Shown here: one piece after another, positions 12,337-23,470 of the stretch
How positions within the stretch are numbered: position 1 is the stretch's first letter
Layout of the letters: the number at the start of each line of letters is the position of its first letter
The notes under the pieces: generated by a model
Seen by the model: the letters and a program-made list of their open reading frames with translations, nothing else
Told to the model about the DNA's origin: nothing
Databases searched by the model: none
Assembly (NCBI GenBank): GCA_008711295.1
Contig: VUYV01000016.1
Coordinates: forward strand, 5,443,871-5,507,870
Length of the DNA: 64,000 nucleotides
Direction: 5' to 3'
DNA from: Anarhynchus alexandrinus
Lineage: Eukaryota > Chordata > Aves > Charadriiformes > Charadriidae
Translations under genes and position numbers: made by a program

Positions 12337-12391
12337 GGGGGTTGGACTAGATGACCTTTAAAGGTCCCTTCCAATATGAGTCTATGATTCC
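12337..12391 (+). mobile_element. CR1 LINE 3' tail fragment
   Basis: Only the terminal CR1 signature remains: GTTGGACTAGATGACCTTTA at 12341-12360, then AAGGTCCCTTCCAA and a single TCTATGATTC terminal unit. It has no coding remnant. It is one of the shortest CR1 traces in the window and has the same orientation as the next one 550 bp downstream. Confidence 0.9.
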
Positions 12392-12937
12392 TGAGCTTCC
12401 TATAGCAAAGCAGCAAATGCCAGGCAAACCGCACACTGTGCTGCCCATCTGCTTCCCGCTGACGCCCTCCTCTTCACCCCGTGTCGCATCCGCTCGGCGG
12501 TGTACGTGATCTTTGTGGCAAGGTTTTCTGTATGTTGAGGCTACCTATCCCGCTGAATCAGAAAAAAGGAAGAGCAGCATTACCCCTTATCAGAGCCATC
12601 ACCGTACAGTTTTCTTGAGTGCTAAGTGGCACCAAGCTCTTTTCCCCAACACAAAACACTAGAAAAAACTGCAGGAAGTTTTCAGCATGCAACCATTCAT
12701 CAGGCAGGTGGGGAATCGCCACAGCGCTGTAACACCCCCAACCAGCTAAAGCATCAGTTCACATTTATTTTCCATGACATCGACTGCATTGGAGGATGAC
12801 TCTTGGGTTTGTGAAGATCAAAGGTTAGGGAGTCATAATCCTTTTTTGTCACCACACCCCACCGATTCTTCCTCCTGTACATTCGAATTAGTCAAGAAGA
12901 GTAACTCCACTATAGTTTATGTTGGTACAGGTCATTT
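12392..12937. other. Short unique spacer between two CR1 tails
   Basis: Mixed-composition DNA with a few CpGs around 12440-12520. I see no frame, RNA or repeat to call. Confidence 0.6.
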
Positions 12938-13147
12938 GTAAGGAAGAAATTTTTTACCATGAGGATGGTGAAACCCTGGAACAGGCTGCCCAGAGAGGTG
13001 TCAGATGCCCCATCCCTGGAAACATTCAAGGTCAGGCTTGGACGGGGCTCTGAGCAACCTGATTGAGTTGAAGGTGTCCCCGCTCATTGCACGCAGGCTT
13101 GGACTAGATGACTCTTCCAACCCAAAGTATTCTATGACTATGATTCT
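12938..13147 (+). mobile_element. CR1 LINE 3' fragment
   Basis: The fragment begins in the last part of ORF2 (AAGGAAGAAATTTTTTACCA, corresponding to RKKFF in the 7 kb copy), then CTGGAACAGGCTGCCCAGAG and GGACGGGGCTCTGAGCAACC, then the 3' end GGACTAGATGACTCTTCCAA and a decayed ATTCTATG-type terminus at 13128-13147. It is a 5'-truncated CR1 of about 210 bp, too short to encode anything. Confidence 0.95.
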
Positions 13148-16100
13148 ACGCTCCCAGCGCTTCAGAAAACAGCTTGGTGCACGTGGCTGTAGCAAGGACA
13201 CAAGGGACAAACAACCTCTCTAGGGAAATAACCATGCACAGGCCAACAGGGTGGGAGGGAAGAGAGGGGTCTGCAAGGGGAAACGCAGGAGCGATGAGAG
13301 CAGGGCAGTAGGCAAGAATGTAGAAATCACATTGGGTTTCTCTGGGAAGACAAGAGCAGCACAGAGGTATCAACATGAGCAGCTGGTAGAGGAAGGGGAG
13401 GCTGAGCCAACGGGGAGAGATGCAATAGAAAATTGAGTAAGGGAGGAGAGGCCAGGCGAGAAGGAGCTGAATCAATCAAGTAGCTTTGACTTGGATCCAG
13501 TATTGAAGGGGAAAGCCAGCTGAGCGGCTCTTACAGGGCAAGGAGGAGGATTTGATCAGCCACACTTCACATGGGTGAAGTGACAGTAACAGAATTAACT
13601 TGGCATCACGTGGCGGCTGCTGCGGGTCCCCTCTGCTGGGTCCGCCCTGCATATTTGTCCCAGCACCCTGATCACTCAGAACTGAGTTAATTTGACACAG
13701 ACCCAACCTCAGCAGCTCCCTTTCCCCAACGAGAGGGCTTCACAATTCCACAGAACTCCTTTGGGCTCAGGTCTTTACCCCTTTCTCTCTTCCCTGGAAG
13801 CAAGACTTTCTGAGTTCAGTAACACCCCATCTCCACCTGTGGCCCCAGGAACATCAGAAGCCACCCGGCACACCTGGGTCCTTGGCTCTCTGCGAAAACA
13901 TGCTTGCAGTTGGTTTCTAGGAAATTCATTTATGTAGGAGCGGCTAAAGGGGGCTTGCTTTCTGCACAGATTTATCAGTACCAGTGCATTTCTGCCAGGG
14001 TTTGGTAAAGAACTTCCACCCGTTTGGAGTACATGTGCTTTGTCCCAGCTCTGCCTTTCTTTAAAGGAAAAAATCTGCTTTCACAGCTGCCTCCATGGAA
14101 ACAGCAACTCTGTGGTGCTGGCAATGCTCCAGGCTCGATGGGCTCGGTTCAAACATGGAAATCTGCATTTCTCGATCGCAGAGCGCTGAAACCTCAAGCC
14201 GGGATCCCAGAGCCCAGCCAGGTCTCCTTTGGCTCGTTCGTCGCCACCAGCAAAGTTCCTCTGGGTTAAATCTCACACTTGGCAACATCTCTGCAAGCCC
14301 ACTGCTGAGGAATGGACCAAATCAGGCCTCAGTGATGCTTGAGAAAGTGGAAGGACTAGACAAAGCTTTTAACTCACACACTTTGTTAACTCTGGCAGTG
14401 CTAATGCAGCTCCTGGACTACCAAAGTAGCTAACGGAGACGAAAGTAAGTGTTCAGTTTCTCTCCTCTAACAAGCTTTGAGACCAAACATCCAGTAAATT
14501 TAAATGAAATTAAAAAACATTTTCTCCAGTTTTCATTTTGAAAAGCTTGCTTCCACTTGCACTCTGCCGGATTTGGCCCCCTATACCCTGCTGCATCCCC
14601 CAGAAAGGTCACGGCTGGTGGGAAACAGCAGCAACACCTACACCATACCTGGGCTCGTCTTCCAAAAGAGGAAAAAATTATTCCCTCAGCCCCTCAAAGC
14701 ACTCCCTAATTTGCAGCTTTCAGACTATCGAAGAGGATGCATGGCAGCCGCACAACCAGAACGCAGGTAGAGAAGAGGGGATTTGCCCTCTGGCTTGGGA
14801 AAACGGGTCCAAGTGTAATAAAACGCATAGCTCTTCTATAATCATTTGTTCAGCTCCATAAATCCCAGGGCATAAATCAGGCTGTCAGGGAGAGCAGCTG
14901 TGTAGGAGCTCCTCTGCAGGAGGAGAAAAATGCTGTGAACACCTACAGCATCACGGCATGCCGCCGGGGAGACACGCCGGGTGCCAGCCCCAGCGCTGCT
15001 CCGGTTTCACATCAATTTACTGCCGCTGACTTCCAAGGAGCCGCTCAGTCGTAGTACTATAAATACCAGCAGAATGAGGCTCTGTGGCAGCTTGTGGTGA
15101 ATATTAGGGAAATGTAAAATTCGACAATCCCAATTGTCCTTCAGCCAACAGCACCTGTTTGAATTACTGTTATTATGGCAAAGATATTGAAATTGCTGAC
15201 ATAAACACAACCAAGGATTGCAGATGCTGTAGCTGTCTACCAGCAAACATCTTACTTGCTGCTAAATATTTGCCTTTCAATACAGAAATGCCACCTACGG
15301 CAGTAGATAGCCAGCGATCAGTGGCTGCTCCAGGATTTGCAGGTGGGTGCCCTGCAAGCAAGGAGGGAGCTGGTGGAGGAGGAGAAACACATGACAAAGG
15401 CACCAGGGAGGTCACGAAGGAAAGGCTGAGCATAGGTGCACCTCGGGACTGAGCTGACCAGGTTGTCTTATCCCATGATAGACTCGTGGGACCCATGCGT
15501 GCCAGGGCTCACAGCTACTGCAGGCTGAAGAAACATCTCCTCCAAGGGCAATCGCACAACCCAGCTGGGAAGGGAAAGCACTCATCCTGCTAGTAACAAT
15601 TAAAAACAGTTATGGAAAAGATGTCAAGAGAGACCGATAGAAACATCAGCCACATGTCAGATGAAAACTGAAATACATCTTTTTTTAAAAATGGATATGG
15701 CATATTTGTCAAAAATACTGTTTTGGAGGATCTGAAGTTACTTATGGACTTGGGCTGAATTCAGCGCACAAATTCAGCTATCTTCTTCCTCAGAACTGCA
15801 GGAATTGCTCATGAAACAGCTGTGGAGGAGGAAAAAGTGACAACACTGCTCCTATGCCAGAAGGCTATGCAGTCACACAGCTCAGCTGGGATGGGAGAAG
15901 CAGGTCCAGATCTCTTCAAAGTCATATTCAAAGCAGGGACTTTGAATAAGAGGATCTTCAGCAGGAGTCTCACCACCATCTCTAAATGCTCTGGTACTGG
16001 TGTCTCTCAGTGTCTCCTCAAAGCACTGAGATGTGCACACAGACCAAGGGTGGAACCTGGGTCAGCCAACCACCAGCAGTACAAAACAGGTTTTTCTTTC

Positions 16101-16854
16101 CTTCTCTGCCAAAAAAGCTGTCCATCCTTCCCAGATTTGCTGCTCAGGATCCCAGATCCAGGAACCGTGAAGCATGCTTCACAGCTGCCAAAGCCAACAG
16201 AAAGGAGAAGTACCTCTGGCAGGATCAGCCTATGCCGTTGGCCAAAACGAGGTTCAAGACCCATCCTCCACCACCAGCCGCCGCTGCTGGGTACCAGGAG
16301 CCCTCTGTACCCCACAGCATGAGGCCCCATTGTTTACACCTTGGCGTCCCGCCTCAGAGAGTGACACAGATGACTCAGTCCTTCAACAGCAACAATACAT
16401 TCAATGAGCAACGGTATTTCCATACACAGGGAAAAACACTGAATGCTTGGTAAAAACACCGCCTGTGCAGACAGAGAAAAGATCTTGAGTTGACACAAGG
16501 CTTTGCACACCACTGAAGCTCAAGGAACTGCAAAATCTGGCCCAGAATACCTTTTACTTGGTTATGTGCTTGCATCACAGGGGACTTTTTTTAAAATACA
16601 TTTCTAAACCAGACGTTGTAGCACCAACCCCCCCAGCTCCACCAAGGAATTATGCTGATTTAACTCTTCTGAGGGGCTTTGTCTGAACCTAGCTTAATTG
16701 ATGCCAAAGTGCCAAGCTCATCCCCTTTATTACAAAGGCTGTAGGTACAGCTACCGGGCGAGAGCCACATCTGCTGCACACACGATGCAGTCCCTACCCC
16801 GGAGGGCTCACTGCCTACATAGACAAGGCAGAGTAGTGAAAAAATGAGTGGGAC
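13148..16854. other. Non-coding stretch, no gene recognised
   Basis: Moderately GC-rich unique sequence with a few CpGs, for instance around 14945-14990. Open frames such as 15822-16322 (166 codons) and 15986-16453 (155 codons) overlap each other and a minus-strand frame at 16007-16330. None shows a family motif, so I read them as chance frames in stop-poor sequence. Confidence 0.55.
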
Positions 16855-16952
16855 AAACCCCATTTGACCACATGGTGAAGTGACTTGTCGACGTGACCTC
16901 AGGAGCCTGGGTTTGACTTCAAGACCTTTGAGTCTGCCTCTTCTCATGTGAG
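16855..16952 (-). mobile_element. MIR SINE remnant (degraded)
   Basis: On the + strand I see, in order, CCCCATTTGACCACATGG, GGTGAAGTGACTTG, GACGTGACCTC and CTGGGTTTGACTTCAAGACC. These follow the order of a reverse-complemented MIR: the 'CCCATTTTACAGATG' end, the 'AAGTAACTTGCCCAAGGTCAC' core, and the B-box region 'GGGATTTGAACCCAGG'. A piece of about 20 bp seems deleted between core and B-box. MIRs are very old in amniotes, so heavy decay is expected. Confidence 0.5.
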
Positions 16953-18289
16953 CGTTTCCCTGGGAAATCCCAAACTCAGAGGCACAGATCAGGTCTGAGG
17001 CTGAGGGGGGGTTAAGCCCCGATCCTACCCACACATAGGCATGACTTTATTCCTGCTGTTTGGTCTTACAAGGGTTAATGAGAGCATCCCTGTGCCCAAA
17101 GCCGCGAAAATATCAAAGCTCACATGACCAAAGTCTGATTTTCTTCTCTGAGGCAAAAAGGGGCTTCATTTCCCATTGGTTTTCTCAGGAAGGTAATCGC
17201 CTTTTTGGAGCTGCTCTTTGCCGTAGGTTCTGACTACTTTGAATGTTTTCAAAATGCCACCGCTAGAGCCACTTTAAAAAGCACCAATAAAATTAATATT
17301 AAAAATGACTTAGCGCATAATTCATGGCCTCTAGACACCATTTCTTATTCGACTGGCAAACCAACCGGTCATGCATTTTACATTGCTTTCTCGTTTTCTT
17401 AGAAGCGATGTGCTACTTTAGGAACAACATATCTGTGCTGCACGTGTCCGTCTGCCAACACACGGCTCTCTAGCAGACACCCCGGCGCTAACATAAAACC
17501 AGCGTGATCACCTGGGATGGGACGCAGCCGCTTGCTGTCTCGCATAGGAGGGAAATCGGAGAGAGTTACAACAGATTTATAACCAGGCTGAATCAGATCA
17601 GGGGAGGATCCCTGTAATATCCGTCCAGGTACAAAATGCTCTACGTAATCTTTGGATTTGTTTCCCTTTGGATACATTAGCCTGAGAATTTATGTCAGCA
17701 ATGTTTGAAAAGCGGTGAATGTTATGCCAGTATTGGAGAAAACACCTGGGAAACATTTAGCAGAATTAGCTCAAGAACTGGTACCAGAAACATAACTGAG
17801 AAAGCTTGCGCTATACATAGCTATGGATAAACCTGCTTCAAAGCATCCTAGAAACTCAGGCACCTGGTGCCCAGCTCTTTCTCCAGACAAGCATCATTTT
17901 GCGGCGCTGCAGGCAGGAGGAGGGCTGATCCCGCCGGCTGGGGCTGGCAGTGCGACAGCCCCCACCAGCCTAACAGAAAGCTTTCTTGCACCAGGTCCGG
18001 AGGCTGCAGATCTGGGTGGTTGCATTTTTTGGATCTACTTTCCTCCAAACGAGCCCCAAAAGGGCGGTGTTATGACCACCAGAAAGACTTGGAGCACACC
18101 TAGTTAGTGCAGGCACTCATCATTGCAATTTTCTTTTAGAATCACAGATTTGCAAGCTCTGAGCAAAAGTGCCCCCCCCCTCCCAGGGTGACCTTCATAG
18201 TTTTTTTTTCCTGCTAAGAGCATAACCACAGCTCTCCTGAGCCAAACGGCCCCAACTGCCCAAGCCTTGTAGCTTTATTCTTAGGTTAA

Positions 18290-18560
18290 TTCTTTCATCA
18301 AGGTAGATTAGTTGCCACGCGTTCCACACAATAAAAATTAATCATTCACTTGAAGTAATTAAATTATAGTAAAGAGTTGAAGCATCTTGTAACAACTGTC
18401 TACAATATGCCATATAGGAAGCTATATAAATTAAATAAAAAATAGATGAAAATACAAGTATCACAACTGTTCAATCATTTCAAAATAAATCCAGGACAAC
18501 GTTATATTTCATACTTAATTAAATATGTCCGAGTCAGTATTTATTAAGTCAGCTCTGAAG
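18290..18560. other. Candidate conserved non-coding element
   Basis: A dense run of TAAT/ATTA words, including AAAAATTAATCATTCACTTG (18333-18352) and GAAGTAATTAAATTATAG, continues to a TTAATTAAATATG motif near 18516. There is no simple-repeat explanation and no frame. The call is composition-based inference only. Confidence 0.25.
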
Positions 18561-20805
18561 CCCCTGGTTAAAATAAGATGGACTGTAATTTTAAAATACT
18601 GGTTTATACAGCCCGTACCACCTTATTTGTGATTTATACCAAACTTGTGGAAAAGGTATTACATGCTTGGTGTGAGATTATTTGAACGAGATATAAGTAG
18701 ACTCCTGAATTCCAAACCGGGAAGGCTATTCTTAAAAAAGGAAAGAAAAGAAAAAAAAAGTAAATAAATAAATCATATTTACAAGCTATGGCAAAGCACT
18801 TCCCAGTGTTTAAGATCGAGCATGTCTCCACCATGTCAAACTTCAACATCGGGCCTTAGCAACATTCACCTCAAGAAACCAATGAGATCTACCTCTCTCA
18901 TGCAGTTTTTAAAAGTTTAGCCAATACTCCTAATGTAGGTTATACCAGAAAGGGAATATTGTAATTCTTTCTCAAGAGATTTGAAGAATGGAGACCCAGA
19001 GTGGTTTAATTAAGGTTAAATAATCAAGTTCAACTTCATATAATTAGATTTAACTACCTATCAGAGTTAATAGGCCAAAAATAATAAACCGCACGAGAAG
19101 AATGAGAAAGCCAGTCCAAAAGGTCCCAGAGTCAATAATACGGTTATTAAAGTACTGAAGTCTGACATATGTGCCAGTAGGAAAACAAGAGTATTTGAAG
19201 ACCCACGTCCATCCAAGCAAAAGGCTACCAGGAAAATAGCAGGAAAATCAAGGCAACAGAAATTCAAGCTTCAAAGATTTTCTAAGCAGAAAAACATCTA
19301 ACTGTGGAAAATTTTATTTTTTAATTAGTTTCATGAAGATTGAAGAGTAAAGGCTGAAAATAAGATTCATGCAGCACGGAATAAAATACTCAGGAAGCCA
19401 AGGATACAGTATGATGTGCACATAACAAATGGCAAACAAAAAGATGATAAAGACTTTGCTGAAGAACCTTTTCTGCAATCTTCCTCCTAAATGATGATGA
19501 GGATAAGTCATGCAACATATCTCTGATGACTATTGCAACGAGAGGTCATCATAAAGACATTGGTCAAAATATATCAGAGAAGCACATGGAAGGAACCTCA
19601 ACTCTTAACTAAAAGACCCCAAAAGATACAAGAGGCTAAAAATAACAGAGGAAATCAAGAAGAACTGAGGCACTTGAGAGTTTTGCTTGCTGCCTTTTGG
19701 CTGATGTTATATGCCATTTCTTTTAGGATATTGTAATTCTTCCCAAGAAAAGCAGTGATTTAAATTGCCAGAAAATCCTGTGTTTACAGTGGGCTCACAG
19801 TTGTGTCCTAGAAATTAGGAACAAAAAGTTTTAGCCCCACTTATTAAAGGTTAATTGGTATTCTTTTCTGTACTACCTTTACAATTATACACTGACATCA
19901 GACAATCTTTGTCACGTCAAACACTTACGGGAAACAGAAACAGAGCTTATACCCATCAAAACTGTAAGACACAGGTATAAGTTTAAGATTAAAACTTAAA
20001 GAAAAAAAGCTATTTGAGATTAGTGGATAACCATTTTCAATTCCACCTTCCAGTCTCAAATGCATTAATTTTTTGAGTAAAAGTAGATTTAGCATCCTCA
20101 GCAGCCCACAGCACAACCTCCTCCTCTAAATAACTGTGCATGCCTCAAACCTCTGCGCAGGAGGGCTGGGTGCTGCCCCGAGAGCAAACCAAAGCAGCTG
20201 CAGCGGTGCATACCTCCCGTGCCTGCACGTGCGCCAGCAGCGGCGGAGCTGCCGGCATGGCCGTTCCCAATTCCCCTCTTGCCATGGCGGATGTAATCCC
20301 TCGCCCATCTGGTCCCCCGTCCCTCCCCACGGGGTCACAGCAGCAGAGCTGCTTTCCGCCCTCCCCGTAGGCGGCTGACTGACAGATGCACAGCGGGGGG
20401 ATACTGAGCCTCTTCCTACGATTATCTTTTGCTCCCCGAGAAGGATTTAGTTTATTGAGGTTGTTGCTGAAAGACTTCAGTTTACTCAAGCCTTCTGCTC
20501 GTGAAATATAACCTGGTGGGTGTGTTTTTGTTTTACTCAAGTCAGGCGAGACTGCGGGGAATCATTCATACGTCTGCAGGAAAAAGGTGGAAAGCCGGAA
20601 TGAGTTCACGGGTTTAGGATCTCAATAAGGTCTAGTTCAGCCATCAGGGTACTCCAGACTTACTGCCTGCCCATCAAGATGACATTCCACAGGAGGTTTT
20701 TTCCTATCACTGTATTCTCAAGCTCAATAATAAAAATAATTACCCCCCCTCTGCCATTAAAATGCCTCGAAATACACAGTATTGCCCAGCACATGCCGAT
20801 GTATA

Positions 20806-20882
20806 CATATATATACAGATATATACACATACACACATGTTTGCACATAAATGCAGAGACATATGTACACACACCCACACAT
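20806..20882. repeat. Degenerate CA/TA dinucleotide-rich tract
   Basis: Interrupted TACATATATATACAG, ATATATACACATACACACAT and ACACACACCCACACATG words form an old impure microsatellite. Confidence 0.8.
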
Positions 20883-22689
20883 GACTAGATGCAGCTTTAA
20901 TTAGGTTTCTTGTGCCTGAACCTGTGGGCTCGACTTCATTCAACATTTCCTCTGGTGTCCGAAGTGTGGGAAAGTAATCGTGAAAATGAGAAATCTCAGA
21001 TTTTCCATCACTTCGTCTCAAGACAGAGAGCTTTGAAAAAAACCCCAAATTACTGTGACCTTCATGATGTATGTTTCCAACAGAAAAATCAGAAGGCAAG
21101 TTTTGCTCTGTTTCTTCCAAATGCTGCCAATTTTTGGAACATTGCAGAAAGCCCATTTGCTGTCATATCTCCACTACTCGCAGCTTGCTACTTACAGCCA
21201 AATGGCCTCTCTCATGGCTGAGCTCCACGAAAGCAGAAATGTGGGAGCCCTGCGAGCCCCAACACTGCTAAGGCACCTCTGCAGCAGGATCCATACCGGG
21301 GCTGGCCCTGCCGGGGCTCTGCAAAAAAAGCAATTCCCATGGCTGGTGTGCGGTGGGATGTCTGTAAGCCTCTCCCCTCTCCCATGGACTGCATGCCCGA
21401 TCGGCCATGAGCTGACTCAGAAGCGCTTTTCTTCAGTGTCACCGCTTTATCTAGCTCCAAAAAAACCTTGTAGCCTTACTACCATCAACACCTTCAGCTG
21501 ATATATTTGGCTGATCTGGGCCCATGGGTTCAAAAGTTCTCGAAGGAAGGGATGAAGATATAAACAGAGCATGATCGCATAAGCCTCCTTAGGAAGTCGG
21601 GCTAAAAAGAGATTTGACTTTCTAAAGTGCCATGATACGGTATATTAAGACGGTTTCAAGATGCGCACAGGGCAAGATCAGTGCCTCTGTTTGGACAGCA
21701 ACAAATAAACCCTTTGTATTATGCATCCTGCAGACAGCTTTCATGGGAACACGAGTATCGTACAATATAAGCTGTGGGGAAGGTGTTGGCCTGGGCTGGT
21801 GGAGATATCAACAACTCACATGCTCTAAATCAAGCAGGTTTAAAGCCAGCCAATGGTGGAAAAAGTCTTTTAAAAAAATTTTAAAGGTGACTCTGTAGCC
21901 AAGAAGGTCCTATGGGTTGAGAGAAGGCTCAAAAAAGCCCTCAGCATGTTAGAGACGCCGAGATCCCAGATTTCTGCAGTAAAGAGAAAGGTGCTCTGTT
22001 ACCCTGCCAGCATTATGCATCCTTGCAGCACTGCAGAGGTAGTGATTTAATAGCACCAAAGAGATTCTAAAATGTAGCATAATACAGACAAATTCTGGTA
22101 AACCAATTTACTGATGTGCATTGTTAACCCCAGTTCACCGGTACGTGGGCGGCAGAGTCCCTTCCACCAGACTCAGCATCAGGTGTACTGATGCTCACCA
22201 TCAGGCTCACTATCTCCCCAACAGGTCTGGGTCTTCTCGTCTTCAGCAGAGGACCACGAGAAGGCTCTCCACTCTCTTCTTCCTCACAGCATGGAGGGAA
22301 GGTAATGAGAGCAATGAAATTAAATGAAGGTAGATGGAAGATCTTGCTGAGCAGGAAGGCTGCTCCTGCTGGGGACCAAACCTGCAACCTGGGAGATGTA
22401 TCCCAGAGGCGGTGGGAGGACTGGGACTGCTGCAATATACTTGACGATGCCAATGCCCCGTCCCCACCTGTATTTGATGCAAGCCATGATAACTATCCAC
22501 GCCAGCCCTGCAACGCAGCAACATTGGCATCCCATTTCCACCTCCCCTTCTGCTTTTATTTTGTCTATAAAAACAAGTTTGCACTCCCTGGTGCTATTTT
22601 TATACTGTATTATGACTCCTTCCCACCCAGTTATTCACATAATTACAGCCACCCCAAGATTATGTTAATGGTTTAAGTGCCACATTTAA

Positions 22690-22900
22690 ATAAAGAGATA
22701 ACAAACTCGTACTGGAAGCTGGGTGCCGAGTGTTGTCTGTTTTCCCCAAATTAAGGAACAATTCTCTACAATTACGATGTCCCTAACCCTGCTGTAATTA
22801 ACGCAGTGCAGTCAAAACCAATTAATAAGAATGGTGTTAAAAAGGTCTAATTTGTCTAACTAGGATAGTCTATTAGCAAACAAATTATACATTGCCCTTA
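22690..22900. other. Candidate conserved non-coding element
   Basis: Contains several homeodomain-type cores (GCTGTAATTAACGCAG near 22792, AACCAATTAATAAG near 22818) in low-repeat sequence. It is flagged from composition only. Confidence 0.25.
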
Positions 22901-23190
22901 GGAAACAAGACAACATAACTCCACGTAATAGAGAAAGTTGATACAAAAGAATTTACTGAAGACTTCAGTTGTTACCAGACCCAGTTCAGCCCCAGTATCA
23001 GCTTCCACACAGACACTGGGGATGGGTCTATACATCCACAGATTAACGTTGCACTCTGGGTCACTCTGAAGTCTTGGTTTCTACCCATCTCCCTCGCACT
23101 CACACAGAAAAAGAAAATTTTTCTTGTGAAATATTGACAGAACCTATGCAAATTCTGCAAAAAGTTTCTGGTTTGAAGTTTTCCTCTGTG

Positions 23191-23254
23191 AAAAAAACAA
23201 AACAAAACAAAAAAAAACCAAACCCAAACCCAACCAAACCAAAACCAAACCAAA
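23191..23254. repeat. CAAAA/CAAAC low-complexity tract
   Basis: An almost pure A/C tract on the + strand grading from AAAAC units into AAACCC and CCAAA units. Confidence 0.9.
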
Positions 23255-23389
23255 GATGTTCAGTTGGGAAAAATCTGGTAGGTGCCAGGGAAAGCGGGTG
23301 CTCCTCACAAGTGCAGTGTGTCTGCAGGCTGCCACGGAAGAGAGGGCTTAGGAAAAACCACTGCTTTCAGAAGTTTCTGCTTTTGGGGA

Positions 23390-23470
23390 AAGCTGGACTC
23401 CAAGCAAGTTCCTTTTCCTTGCAGATGCACACTTAAAATGGGGATAACGGTTCCAGCACGTCCCACTAAG
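23390..23470 (+). mobile_element. Possible MIR SINE scrap
   Basis: CCAAGCAAGTTCCTTTTCC followed by CTTAAAATGGGGATAACGG resembles the MIR order 'GGGCAAGTTACTTAACC ... CTGTAAAATGGGGATAAT'. Only these two patches match, so it could be coincidence. Confidence 0.3.

Larger units (their letters stand above)
16953..23190. other. Non-coding stretch with AT-rich blocks, no gene recognised
   Basis: Holds AT-rich candidate conserved blocks at about 17240-17410, 18290-18560 and 22690-22900, a C run near 18172, and a purine-rich area (19080-19680) where I recognise nothing. A CA/TA-rich stretch lies at 20806-20882, and a small CpG-richer patch at 20200-20300. Frames at 20145-21501 and 22124-22676 overlap on both strands and show no family signature. 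Confidence 0.55.

Noticed and set aside
18137..18200. AGAATCACAGA word suggesting a CR1 terminus
   Set aside because: The following sequence does not continue into a CR1 tail in either orientation.
19080..19680. Purine-rich stretch that might be a decayed coding or retroelement region
   Set aside because: No consistent frame or retroelement motif could be found on either strand.
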